Source: Prosthecochloris sp. (GTDB taxonomy: Bacteria; Bacteroidota; Chlorobiia; Chlorobiales; Chlorobiaceae). From it: a DNA stretch of 64,000 nt. Both the position numbers and the translations under genes were made by a program. Positions 1 through 7,204 of the stretch are shown here, piece by piece. Each line of letters opens with the position of its first letter. Position 1 is the stretch's first letter. Below the pieces are notes generated by a model, which had not been told where the DNA came from, made no database searches, and worked only from the letters and a program-made list of their open reading frames with translations. The stretch covers positions 1 through 64,000 of the forward strand of contig JADMLA020000040.1 in assembly GCA_015482705.2 (NCBI GenBank). Direction: 5' to 3'.

Positions 1-24
1 GTTCTAATCGTACTCATGGAGAAT
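1..24 (+). CRISPR. Truncated CRISPR repeat at window edge
   Basis: The first 24 bases match the 5' 24 bases of the 30-bp repeat of the array at 2352-2770. The sequence then diverges where the repeat should end in TTGAAAC. Terminal repeats at the end away from the leader often degenerate in this way, so an array may lie upstream of the window. That is inference; only the relic is visible. Confidence 0.7.
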
Positions 25-248
25 ATCGAAGTGCTGAGTACTAAGTCCTGAGTTCTGAGTTGAAGATTGCGTTAGTGCTATGACAGAGGAATAGCCCTGT
101 AAGATGGATTCCGCATCAAGTGCGGAATGACTGAAAGGGGGAATCGTGCTTTGATTGTAAAGCATCGTGTTCTTTTTCCATCCATTACCCATTCCCCGTT
201 ACCTACTCACCAGATTCTGGCCCCTTGATTCTCAAGCGAAGCAAGGTG
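25..248 (+). repeat. Composite repeat, copy A
   Basis: This stretch begins with a CTGAGTACTAAGTCCTGAG-type segment. It continues through a perfect hairpin (ATTCCGCA, 5-nt loop, TGCGGAAT at 108-128) and ends in a CCCATTCCCCGTTACC-like low-complexity stretch and an AAGCGAAGCAAGG tail. The same order of modules recurs at 541-752 and 2771-3000 and partly at 271-360. Every copy sits directly after a truncated CRISPR repeat. No coding frame is convincing here. Confidence 0.75.
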
Positions 249-270
249 TACTATCGTACTCATGGAGGAT
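247..270 (+). CRISPR. Degenerate CRISPR repeat relic
   Basis: The sequence around CTATCGTACTCATGGAGGAT keeps the central core of the CRISPR repeat with several mismatches and lacks the ATTGAAAC 3' end. It is followed by another copy of the composite repeat. It looks like the fossil trailer end of a deleted array. Confidence 0.55.
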
Positions 271-360
271 ATTCAAGTGCTGAGTTGAAGCATGTGTCAG
301 GTGTTATGGTGGAAGATGGATTCCGCATCAAGTGCGGAATGACTACAAGGGGTTTTGTGT
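271..360 (+). repeat. Composite repeat, short copy B
   Basis: A shortened copy of the composite repeat. It has AAGTGCTGAGTTGAAG, then GGTGTTATGGTGGAAGATGG, then the perfect ATTCCGCA/TGCGGAAT hairpin at 320-340. Its GTTATGGTGGAAGATGG arm matches copy D at 2841 more closely than copy A. From 361 to 451 I see only AT-rich sequence with no gene; it lies where a leader for the mini-array at 452 would be. Confidence 0.65.
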
Positions 361-451
361 GACTAAGGGACGTTGTAAATAATTAATACTTTTTGTGAGA
401 GAAGCACTTAAGCACATTGTTATTAACTAAGCTAGAGTTCGAAAAAAATCT

Positions 452-540
452 GTTCTAATCGTATTCATGGAGAATTGAAACAGAGACCAGTAACAGCCGG
501 TCGTACATCGATACCGGCTCTAATTGCACTCATGAAGAAT
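452..540 (+). CRISPR. Relic CRISPR mini-array (one spacer)
   Basis: A 30-bp repeat at 452-481 matches the main array repeat with one difference (T for C in GTACTCATGG). A 35-bp spacer follows at 482-516. A degenerate, truncated repeat at about 517-540 comes next, then composite repeat copy C. Spacer length matches the main array (35-37 bp). No cas gene is nearby. It appears to be the leader-distal remnant of a lost array. Confidence 0.75.
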
Positions 541-752
541 ATTCTAGGTGCTGAGTACTAAGTCCTGAGTTCTGAGTTGAAGATTGTGATAGTGCTATGG
601 CAGAGGAATAGATCTGTAAGATGGATTCCGCATCGAGTGCGAAATGACTGAAAGGGGGGTTCAGTGCTTTGGTTGTGAGATCTTGCTTTTTCTGTCGATT
701 CCCAGTTCCTCTCACCCATTCCCCATTTCTGCTCCCTACTACCCCTTTCATC
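541..752 (+). repeat. Composite repeat, copy C
   Basis: It shares the CTGAGTACTAAGTCCTGAG module, the GTGCTATG(A/G)CAGAGGAATAG module and the hairpin with copy A. The hairpin is decayed here, at 625-645. It ends in the CCCATTCCCCAT-like low-complexity tract at 697-752. Short open frames on both strands across this region are produced by the repeat and are not genes. From 753 to 1001 I see no gene, only the presumed upstream region of the peroxidase gene. Confidence 0.7.
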
Positions 753-1001
753 AATGCTCCCTTGGGCTACCGGGCGATGTGACATTCCATTTCCGTTATC
801 GTGTGGAATCGAAACTTTTTGCGGGCTTTTGATCTTTTTGATAGCAGCTTCTGGCTTCCTCCCTTACAATAAAAAATACATTGCGAGCACTTTTTACGGT
901 ATAAACCGGTGAAGGTGGGCTTTTTGTGGGGTTATGGACAGTTGAGGCTGCATGTTGGTATCGATTGTTTTCAGTGAACAAAAAAAACATGGAGATTAAC
1001 A

Positions 1002-2060
1002 ATGGGGATCAAAACACGTGGATTTGCTTTTGCATTGCTTGCAGTTATGTTTTCCTGTACACCGGCTTCCGATGATACACAACAAGGAGGCAAAACAGAG
1101 AATTCGGGAACCGAAGCTCCTGCTTCACTAAGAAACGAGCCCATCAAACCGATCGAGCCAGCGGTTGTTGCCGATCCGGGTCTGGTGGAGCTGGGAAAGA
1201 AACTGTATTTTGATCCCCGTCTTTCCATGTCAGGGTTCATTTCCTGTAATTCATGCCACAATCTCAGTATGGGCGGCAGTGATAACCTTAAAACGTCGAT
1301 CGGTCACCGTTGGACAAAGGGACCGGTCAATGCGCCTACAGTGCTTAATTCCAGCATGAACATCGCTCAGTTCTGGGATGGCCGTGCAAAGGATTTGAAA
1401 GAGCAGGCCGGCGGCCCTATGGCCAATCCTGACGAAATGGCTTTTTCTCATGAACTCGCGATACAACTCCTGCAGTCGATTCCGGGTTACGTTGAGGAGT
1501 TCAGCACGGTGTTCGGTACGGATCGGATCGATATCGACCAGCTGACGCAAGCCATTGCTGCTTTTGAGGAAACCCTCGTTACGCCCAATTCCCGTTTTGA
1601 CCAATGGCTGAAAGGAGACGATACTGCTATTACCGCTGAGGAGCTCGAGGGATATGAGCTCTTCAAGTCGAGCGGTTGTATTGTGTGCCACTACGGTTCG
1701 GCTCTCGGCGGAAACTCTTATCAGAAAATGGGTGTCGTCGAACCGTATACGACTGACAGTCAGGTGGAAGGCCGGGTATCTGTTACCGGCAATGAGGCCG
1801 ACCGTTTTAAATTCAAGGTTCCGATTCTGCGCAATGTTGAACTGACCTATCCGTATTTTCATGATGGAGAGGCTGCAACGCTCAAGGAAGCGGTCGAGAT
1901 CATGGGCAGGATTCAGCTCGGTCGGGTGTTTAGCGAGGACGAAAACGCTAAAATCGTTGCGTTCATGAAAACTCTGACCGGCGACCAGCCACGCATCGAG
2001 CTGCCTTTGCTTCCGCCTTCATCGGATGATACGCCTCGTCCTGCACCATTCGATGAATAG
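1002..2060 (+). CDS. Di-haem cytochrome c peroxidase family lipoprotein
   Basis: The 352-residue protein has two c-type haem motifs, CNSCH at residues 82-86 and CIVCH at 226-230. This is the layout of the bacterial di-haem cytochrome c peroxidase/MauG family. The LYFDPRLS stretch before the first haem and the PYFHDG stretch near residue 290 are typical of that family. A hydrophobic N-terminus followed by a Cys at residue 19 suggests a lipoprotein, so the mature enzyme would face the periplasm and reduce peroxide using electrons from c-type cytochromes. The C-terminus is Pro-rich. The gene stands alone between repeat-rich stretches. Substrate is inferred from family only; related members act in other oxidations. 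The start is the ATG that gives the signal sequence, after GGAGA at 990-994. Confidence 0.88.
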   Translation: MGIKTRGFAFALLAVMFSCTPASDDTQQGGKTENSGTEAPASLRNEPIKPIEPAVVADPGLVELGKKLYFDPRLSMSGFISCNSCHNLSMGGSDNLKTSIGHRWTKGPVNAPTVLNSSMNIAQFWDGRAKDLKEQAGGPMANPDEMAFSHELAIQLLQSIPGYVEEFSTVFGTDRIDIDQLTQAIAAFEETLVTPNSRFDQWLKGDDTAITAEELEGYELFKSSGCIVCHYGSALGGNSYQKMGVVEPYTTDSQVEGRVSVTGNEADRFKFKVPILRNVELTYPYFHDGEAATLKEAVEIMGRIQLGRVFSEDENAKIVAFMKTLTGDQPRIELPLLPPSSDDTPRPAPFDE

Positions 2061-2240
2061 CTGTTACAAAGAGTTCACTGGAAGAAGTGAGTGGTAACGA
2101 TCTGTAATATTGATAGTTACGAGTATTTTTCTCTCTTTCGGCAGTCGTCGGTGAGTTGTTTTTTTTGTTTTTGCAGCTTTGTTACGAGCTGTTTTTCGCT
2201 GTGCCGGTTTTAAACGTTTGTTTTATATTTCCTTAGAGCT

Positions 2241-2290
2241 GTCGTCGACCCCTCGGGGTTTTTAGGCTACTGGCGGTCGACGACTTTCTT
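2241..2290. terminator. Long inverted repeat, possible bidirectional terminator
   Basis: GTCGTCGAC at 2241-2249 and its exact complement GTCGACGAC at 2276-2284 enclose a second small hairpin (CCCC TC GGGG) followed by TTTTT. TTTCTTT follows the outer arm. It lies about 180 bp after the peroxidase stop and about 65 bp before the first CRISPR repeat, so it could terminate the upstream transcript or insulate the array. Apart from this hairpin, 2061-2351 contains no gene that I can support. Confidence 0.5.
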
Positions 2291-2351
2291 TGGCGTATTG
2301 TCACTTGTCATGCCCAGTGTTTTCGCATCTCTCTGCGGCTCATTGCTGCGG

Positions 2352-2770
2352 GTTCTAATCGTACTCATGGAGAATTGAAACAGAGTTTGTAGTGCGTCTG
2401 CTGGATTACTGCACCAGTGTTCTAATCGTACTCATGGAGAATTGAAACTTTTTCACCTGTTTAATCCCAAGCCGCCAGTCCCTCGTTCTAATCGTACTCA
2501 TGGAGAATTGAAACGTATGCGGCTTCATGCCCGGCATTGGGACGTACAGAAGTTCTAATCGTACTCATGGAGAATTGAAACGACTGCGAAAAACGCTATC
2601 CACATTCGACCACTCAGTTCTAATCGTACTCATGGAGAATTGAAACGGAAATATATCGAGCTGATTGAGGAAATCAAGGCGAGTTCTAATCGTACTCATG
2701 GAGAATTGAAACTTATAAAACCGGTAAGTTCCTTAACCATATACACTCCGTTCTAATCGTACTCATGGAG
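2352..2770 (+). CRISPR. CRISPR array, six spacers
   Basis: Six identical 30-bp repeats start at 2352, 2419, 2485, 2552, 2617 and 2683. A seventh repeat at 2750-2770 is cut after 21 bases. The repeat begins GTTCTAATCGTACTC and ends GGAGAATTGAAAC; the ATTGAAAC end is common in type I-B and type III systems. Spacers are 37, 36, 37, 35, 36 and 37 bp. The degenerate repeat at the right end places the leader to the left (about 2285-2351). No cas genes occur in the window, so processing must depend on a distant locus. The fifth spacer (2647-2682) has an open reading frame on the given strand, as expected of a spacer taken from a coding region. Confidence 0.97.
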
Positions 2771-3000
2771 TATAGGAAGTGGGGAGTTCTGAGTCCTTCG
2801 TTCTGAGTTGTGGAATGTGTTATGAGTTAGGTGCTAGGCGTTATGGTGGAAGATGGATTCCGCATCAAGTGCGGAATGACTGGAAGGGAGCTATTGCGCT
2901 TTGATATTTGGTATCTTGCTTTTTCTTTCCATCACCCATTTTCTATTGCCTATTCCCCAAATTCAAGTCCCTGGGTCATTGAGCGAAGCAAAAGCTCAGA
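2771..3000 (+). repeat. Composite repeat, copy D
   Basis: This copy follows the truncated terminal repeat of the intact array. It carries GAGTTCTGAGTCCTTCG-like sequence, the GTTATGGTGGAAGATGG arm, the perfect ATTCCGCA/TGCGGAAT hairpin at 2857-2877, a CCCATTTTCTATTGCC-like tract and a GAGCGAAGCAAAAGC tail. The order of modules is the same as in copy A. A short open frame through it is not convincing as a gene. Confidence 0.75.
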
Positions 3001-3045
3001 TTTGCCTTCTCTTTTTCGCATCTTTCCTGAAAAGCCGGAAGAACG

Positions 3046-4038
3046 ATGCAGGATTTTTTTTTCGATACAGCGACTTTTGAATTCGCTCAGCCCCGGTGGC
3101 TTTTGCTCCTGTTACTGTTGCCCTTGGTCTGGTGGCTCGAGCGGCGGCATGAAAAGGGGCGAAGGCGGATGATGTTTCCGGGCGTTTCCAATCTCAAGAC
3201 CAGCGGTATGAGTGCCGGTTGGTGGGTGCATCTGCCACGATGGCTCGTGCGTTCGTCCATTGTGCTGGCGATTCTTGCCATGGGACGTCCTCAGGTGGCA
3301 CGGGATGTGACGGTGGCTTCGGACAGGGGTATCGATATCGTGCTCGCACTGGATATTTCGGAATCGATGCTCGAGGAGGATTTCGGCGGCAGCCGTCTCG
3401 ATGCCGCAAAGAATATCGCCTTGCGTTTTATACGAAACCGCCCGAAAGACAGGTTGGGACTCGTGCTGTTCCGTGGAAAAAGCTTTACCCAATGTCCTCT
3501 TACGCTCGATCACAAGCTTCTCGACATGCTTGTCAGGCAGGTGTCGGTGGATGCGATCAGTGATGACGGTACCGCTATTGGATCGGCGATCCTTGTCGGG
3601 ATAAATCGTCTCAAAGCCTCGATTTCGAAAGAGAGGGTCCTGGTGCTGCTGACGGACGGTGAACATAATCGTGGGGAGATCGGGCCCGTGACGGCTGCGG
3701 GTATTGCTGGCAGTCGGGGGGTACGAATCTATGTCATCGGTATGAGCATACAAGAGCGGGCGGAGAATACCGGATCGCTTGTCGAGGGGTCGATTGCCGG
3801 CCGTGAGGATGTACTGCGGAAGGTCGCTTTTCTGACCGGCGGCAGTTTTTTCAATGCTTCCGATGAACGTGCCCTCAAGGATGCGTTCAGGGAGATCGAC
3901 ACGATGGAGCGCAGTCGTCTGGACGGACCTGCACCAGTTGTCCGGGTGGAACTTTTTCCTCTGTTGCTGTTGTCTGCTTTGATAGTGCTTGCTACCGGCC
4001 TGATCCTGGGAGGGGGAAGGCTGATGAGGATTCCGTAA
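3046..4038 (+). CDS. batA: BatA-like membrane protein with von Willebrand A domain
   Basis: The 330-residue protein has an N-terminal membrane segment (about 17-32), a second near 68-80 and a third near 306-325, with a von Willebrand type A domain between the last two. The metal-binding MIDAS motif DISES is at residues 103-107, with matching downstream Thr and Asp positions (DDGTAIG, LLTDGEHN). This is the arrangement of BatA/BatB proteins first linked to aerotolerance in Bacteroides. The role is probably a membrane-anchored scaffold working with a MoxR-type ATPase, but no moxR gene is visible here. A GGAAG ribosome site precedes the ATG. A BatB-like gene follows after 56 bp. Confidence 0.8.
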   Translation: MQDFFFDTATFEFAQPRWLLLLLLLPLVWWLERRHEKGRRRMMFPGVSNLKTSGMSAGWWVHLPRWLVRSSIVLAILAMGRPQVARDVTVASDRGIDIVLALDISESMLEEDFGGSRLDAAKNIALRFIRNRPKDRLGLVLFRGKSFTQCPLTLDHKLLDMLVRQVSVDAISDDGTAIGSAILVGINRLKASISKERVLVLLTDGEHNRGEIGPVTAAGIAGSRGVRIYVIGMSIQERAENTGSLVEGSIAGREDVLRKVAFLTGGSFFNASDERALKDAFREIDTMERSRLDGPAPVVRVELFPLLLLSALIVLATGLILGGGRLMRIP

Positions 4039-4092
4039 AAGGTAGGGAATCGGTAATGGGTAAGTAGAGAATGGGAAATAGGGAATAGGGGG
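4039..4092 (+). repeat. Low-complexity TAGGGAATCGGTAATGGG-type repeat
   Basis: This stretch is built from degenerate units such as TAGGGAATCGGTAATGGG and AATGGGAAATAGGG. It fills the gap between the two Bat genes and ends just before the second start codon. Similar units lie at 11036-11088 on the same strand. Their reverse complements lie at 181-212, 697-752 and 2929-2960. It is a short dispersed repeat of unknown role. Confidence 0.6.
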
Positions 4093-4094
4093 GG

Positions 4095-5114
4095 ATGGAG
4101 ATTTTTTGTTTTGCATATCCTGAACGGCTGATTCTGCTGTCGCTGCTTGTACCGCTTTGGGGCTTTCTGGCCTGGGGGATGGTGCGGAAGGCTCAGGCGA
4201 GAAAGCTTCTCGCCGACCGGAAGCTTTCTGACAGTTTGCTAGGCAAATGGAGTCCTTACAGGGAAATCGTCATTCGTGTGATGCAGTTTTTCGCTGTTGG
4301 ATTTCTTTTGGTTGCCTGGTGTGGTCCCCAACTTTGTAGGGGAGACAAGTTGGTGAGAAGGGATGCCGTCGATGTGGTTTATGTTCTCGATGTGTCCAAC
4401 AGCATGCTTGCTCGTGATGAAGTTCCTGACAGACTGGGAAGGGCGAAACAGGTAATGCTGGCGATAAGCAGGGAAATTGACCGGGGCAGGAGAGGTCTTG
4501 TCGCGTTCGCCGGTTCGGCGGTTGTTCAGTGCCCTTTGACGGCTGATCGGCAGGCGTTCGAAGCGATGCTGCATGTCGCGTCTCCCGGGCTCGTCGAGGA
4601 GCAGGGAACGAATCTGGAGGCTGCGCTCGACATTGCAGGCAGGATGTTTACCGGTCGCGGTAATGCGGGGAATGATGCCGGAATGCGTGTCGTCGTGATT
4701 GCGAGCGACGGTGAAAATCATGGTAAGACTTTCACCGGTGCGGTTGGGAAACTGGGCAGGATGGATGTATTGCTTTTTGTTGTCGGTGTGGGAGCGCAAA
4801 AGCCCGTTCATATTCCGGTTCGGGGTGACGAAAGTGTATCGGGTTCAGTCAGGTGGGATGCTCAAGGGCACCCGGTTTTGACTGCCTTCCGGCCGGAGGT
4901 GCTCAGGAATCTTGCTGATGAAACCGGAGGGATTTTTTTACACAGTCGTGAAAACGAGCCGGTTTCCGGCCGTGTGCTCGAAGAGCTTGGTGTGATGAAA
5001 GGGGGAATGCAATGGGTGCGTGAGCCGCGTTATCGGGAAGAGATCTACCACTATTTTGCGCTGGCATCGGTGTTGTTGCTGCTGGGTGCCGGGGTAATGG
5101 CTTCAAAAAGCTGA
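4095..5114 (+). CDS. batB: BatB-like membrane protein with von Willebrand A domain
   Basis: The 339-residue protein has membrane segments near residues 11-29, 60-77 and at the C-terminus (about 317-334), around a von Willebrand A domain. Its MIDAS motif is DVSNS at 99-103, followed by GTNLEAAL and ASDGENH. It is a paralogue of the preceding gene and lies in the same direction, so the two are likely co-transcribed and may form a heteromeric membrane complex. The family is tied to oxidative or envelope stress in Bacteroides and Leptospira relatives; its role here is inferred. A tetratricopeptide partner (BatC) is not present next to it. Confidence 0.8.
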   Translation: MEIFCFAYPERLILLSLLVPLWGFLAWGMVRKAQARKLLADRKLSDSLLGKWSPYREIVIRVMQFFAVGFLLVAWCGPQLCRGDKLVRRDAVDVVYVLDVSNSMLARDEVPDRLGRAKQVMLAISREIDRGRRGLVAFAGSAVVQCPLTADRQAFEAMLHVASPGLVEEQGTNLEAALDIAGRMFTGRGNAGNDAGMRVVVIASDGENHGKTFTGAVGKLGRMDVLLFVVGVGAQKPVHIPVRGDESVSGSVRWDAQGHPVLTAFRPEVLRNLADETGGIFLHSRENEPVSGRVLEELGVMKGGMQWVREPRYREEIYHYFALASVLLLLGAGVMASKS

Positions 5115-5213
5115 GTGACGGGGGTTTTAGAGGACAGGTGGTTTTTTTCGTAAAGATTCTTACATTGACCTCTAACGATCAGTCAAGTATCAAAAGGATA
5201 TAATACATTAGCT

Positions 5214-5504
5214 ATGGATCAGCAGACACAGCCAAAGAAAGCTTTCGAGCCTCTGGAAAAAGCACAGCTTGCCATGAGACTTGTCAACAATCCTGACTTC
5301 GAACAGGAAATCGATGCCTATGTCAGCGGCAAGGATTATGATGAGCATAGCGTGAATTTCTTCAAAGAGCAAATCGCTCTTCAGCAAAAGCTTCAGCAGG
5401 AAGGCGGAAAGCTCCTCGACACCGGCGGGCAGATTCTTTCCCTTGTTGTCAACGCTCTGGCAAAAAGCTGGCAGAGGACGGGAGGAGAAAACAACAGCCG
5501 GTAG
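5214..5504 (+). CDS. Small conserved-looking protein of unknown function
   Basis: The 96-residue protein is soluble and charged, with a Gln/Glu-rich helical middle (residues 45-65, likely a short coiled coil) and no signal peptide or Cys. I do not recognise the family. AAAAGGATATAATACATTAGCT precedes the ATG, giving a usable ribosome site and AT-rich leader. It lies between the Bat pair and a convergent fusion gene whose stop codon is only a few bases away, so the two 3' ends almost touch. Confidence 0.6.
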   Translation: MDQQTQPKKAFEPLEKAQLAMRLVNNPDFEQEIDAYVSGKDYDEHSVNFFKEQIALQQKLQQEGGKLLDTGGQILSLVVNALAKSWQRTGGENNSR

Positions 5505-5507
5505 TTT

Positions 5508-7142
5508 CTATTCGGAGCAACCTCCATAGCTGATTCCAGCAAGCCAAGCCATATCTTTTTTCCATGTGACAAGATCATCCGGATTGAATTTTCCGAGATG
5601 ATTGTAGCCGCATGCCCTTGCCATAACCTTCATCATGCCGACCGAATTTAATAGATAGTTGTGCAACCGTTTTGCAGAGCTGTCGATAACGAGTCGTGCC
5701 CGGAGTTTTTCATCCTGTGTGGCAATGCCGACAGGACAGTTGTTGTTGTTGCATGCCCGCATGCCCAGGCAACCGGCAGCCTGTATTGCGGCGTTGGCTA
5801 TCGCTATCCCGTCCGCCCCGAGTGCAAGTGCCTTGATGAAGTGTGATTCGGTTCTGAGTCCTCCCGTTATGATGAGTGTCACGTGAGCGGCGTTGCGTTT
5901 GTCGAGATGTTTTCTCGCCCGGGCGAGTGCCGGTATTGTCGGAACGGCGATATTGTTTTTCAGCAGATTGGGTGATGCTCCGGTTCCACCTCCTCTTCCG
6001 TCGAGTATGATGTAATCCACGCCGACTTCGAGTGCGAAATCGATATCGTTTTCGATATGCTGGGCCGACATTTTGAATCCGATCGGTATTCCGCCCGTTG
6101 CCTTCCGTACTTCTTCGGCGACTTTACCGAAATCCTCCGGGGTGACGAGTGTGCGGAATCGGGAGGGGGATACGGCATCCGTTCCCGGGGCGACACCTCT
6201 CACTTCCGCAATATCGCTGCTGACCTTGTCAGCGGGTAACATACCTCCCGCACCGGTTTTGGCCGCTTGACCCGCCTTGAAATGAAATGCCTGGCACCGG
6301 GTTACCTGTTCGATGTTCCAGCCGAACTTTGCCGGAGCCAGTTCATAGAAATAACGGGAGTTTTCTCTGCGTTCCGCCTCGAGCATGCCTCCTTCTCCGG
6401 AACATATTCCCGTTCCCGATAGCTCGGCTCCTCTGGACAGTGCTATTTTGGCTTCTCTGCCGAGCGCTCCGAAGCTCATGTCGCTTACAATGAGCGGGAT
6501 GTCGAGTTCGAGGGGTTTCTTCGCGTTCGGTCCGATAACGAGGTTTGTGCCAACTGCGGTTTCGTCGAGCAAAGGCGGTTTTGCCAGCTGAGCCGTGAGG
6601 ACTTGAATGTCTTCCCATCGGGGGAGTTCATCTAGCGGTACGCCCATGGCTGAAACCGGGCCATGGGATTCGAATGAAGCGGGATCCGTTGCTGCGAGGG
6701 AGTGGATATAGGGGTTGAACGGTTCTTCCGGCCCTCCTTGTATATCTGCATAGAGCCCCTGGTAGATGTCGCGGTTCCAGGGTTGGGGATTTGTTCGAGC
6801 CCACCGGGATATTTCCACCTCGTCGACATAGACCGCATCCGTTTTCAGATCGGTCCACGCGGAGAACTTATGCAGGGCTTCGTCATTGTTGTATTCGCTT
6901 ATGCCGGTTTCATAACGGTAATCCCAGCCGTGCACGCTGCAAAGCAGGTTTTTTCCGCTGACATGACCGTCCGCCATGAGCGCTCCGCGGTGGTGGCATC
7001 TTCCATAGAGGACGGAAACGTCGTTGCCGTAACGGATAATAACAAGGTCAACATCTGCAACAAGAGCGTACGATGGCTTTTTTTCCTCGAGTTCGCTCCA
7101 CGTTGCAACTTTAACTTTTTTTGTTTTAACATTGTTATACAT
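5508..7142 (-). CDS. Rieske domain fused to glutamate synthase-type FMN domain
   Basis: The 544-residue protein begins with a Rieske [2Fe-2S] domain: C49 and H51 in CHHRG, C68 and H71 in CSVHG. The rest is the FMN-binding barrel of the glutamate synthase large subunit. That part includes a GGGTGASP loop and a C-terminal GCLGMRAC..NNC stretch whose three Cys (C-x5-C-x4-C) fit the [3Fe-4S] cluster of ferredoxin-type glutamate synthases. The glutaminase domain is absent. It is therefore probably an iron-sulphur flavoprotein oxidoreductase, with the Rieske centre as an additional electron entry. The substrate is unknown and it should not be called glutamate synthase. It is transcribed divergently from the ClpB-like gene, with 62 bp between starts. 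Confidence 0.85.
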   Translation of the reverse strand: MYNNVKTKKVKVATWSELEEKKPSYALVADVDLVIIRYGNDVSVLYGRCHHRGALMADGHVSGKNLLCSVHGWDYRYETGISEYNNDEALHKFSAWTDLKTDAVYVDEVEISRWARTNPQPWNRDIYQGLYADIQGGPEEPFNPYIHSLAATDPASFESHGPVSAMGVPLDELPRWEDIQVLTAQLAKPPLLDETAVGTNLVIGPNAKKPLELDIPLIVSDMSFGALGREAKIALSRGAELSGTGICSGEGGMLEAERRENSRYFYELAPAKFGWNIEQVTRCQAFHFKAGQAAKTGAGGMLPADKVSSDIAEVRGVAPGTDAVSPSRFRTLVTPEDFGKVAEEVRKATGGIPIGFKMSAQHIENDIDFALEVGVDYIILDGRGGGTGASPNLLKNNIAVPTIPALARARKHLDKRNAAHVTLIITGGLRTESHFIKALALGADGIAIANAAIQAAGCLGMRACNNNNCPVGIATQDEKLRARLVIDSSAKRLHNYLLNSVGMMKVMARACGYNHLGKFNPDDLVTWKKDMAWLAGISYGGCSE

Positions 7143-7204
7143 AAGCAGAAAAGAAGATGTTTCGTTATGTTTTTAAAGATAATCATTAAAGCTCTCAAAC
7201 CACT

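Noticed and set aside
530..832. Open frames of 60-75 codons on both strands
   Set aside because: They run through the composite repeat and its hairpin and show no codon structure or family similarity.
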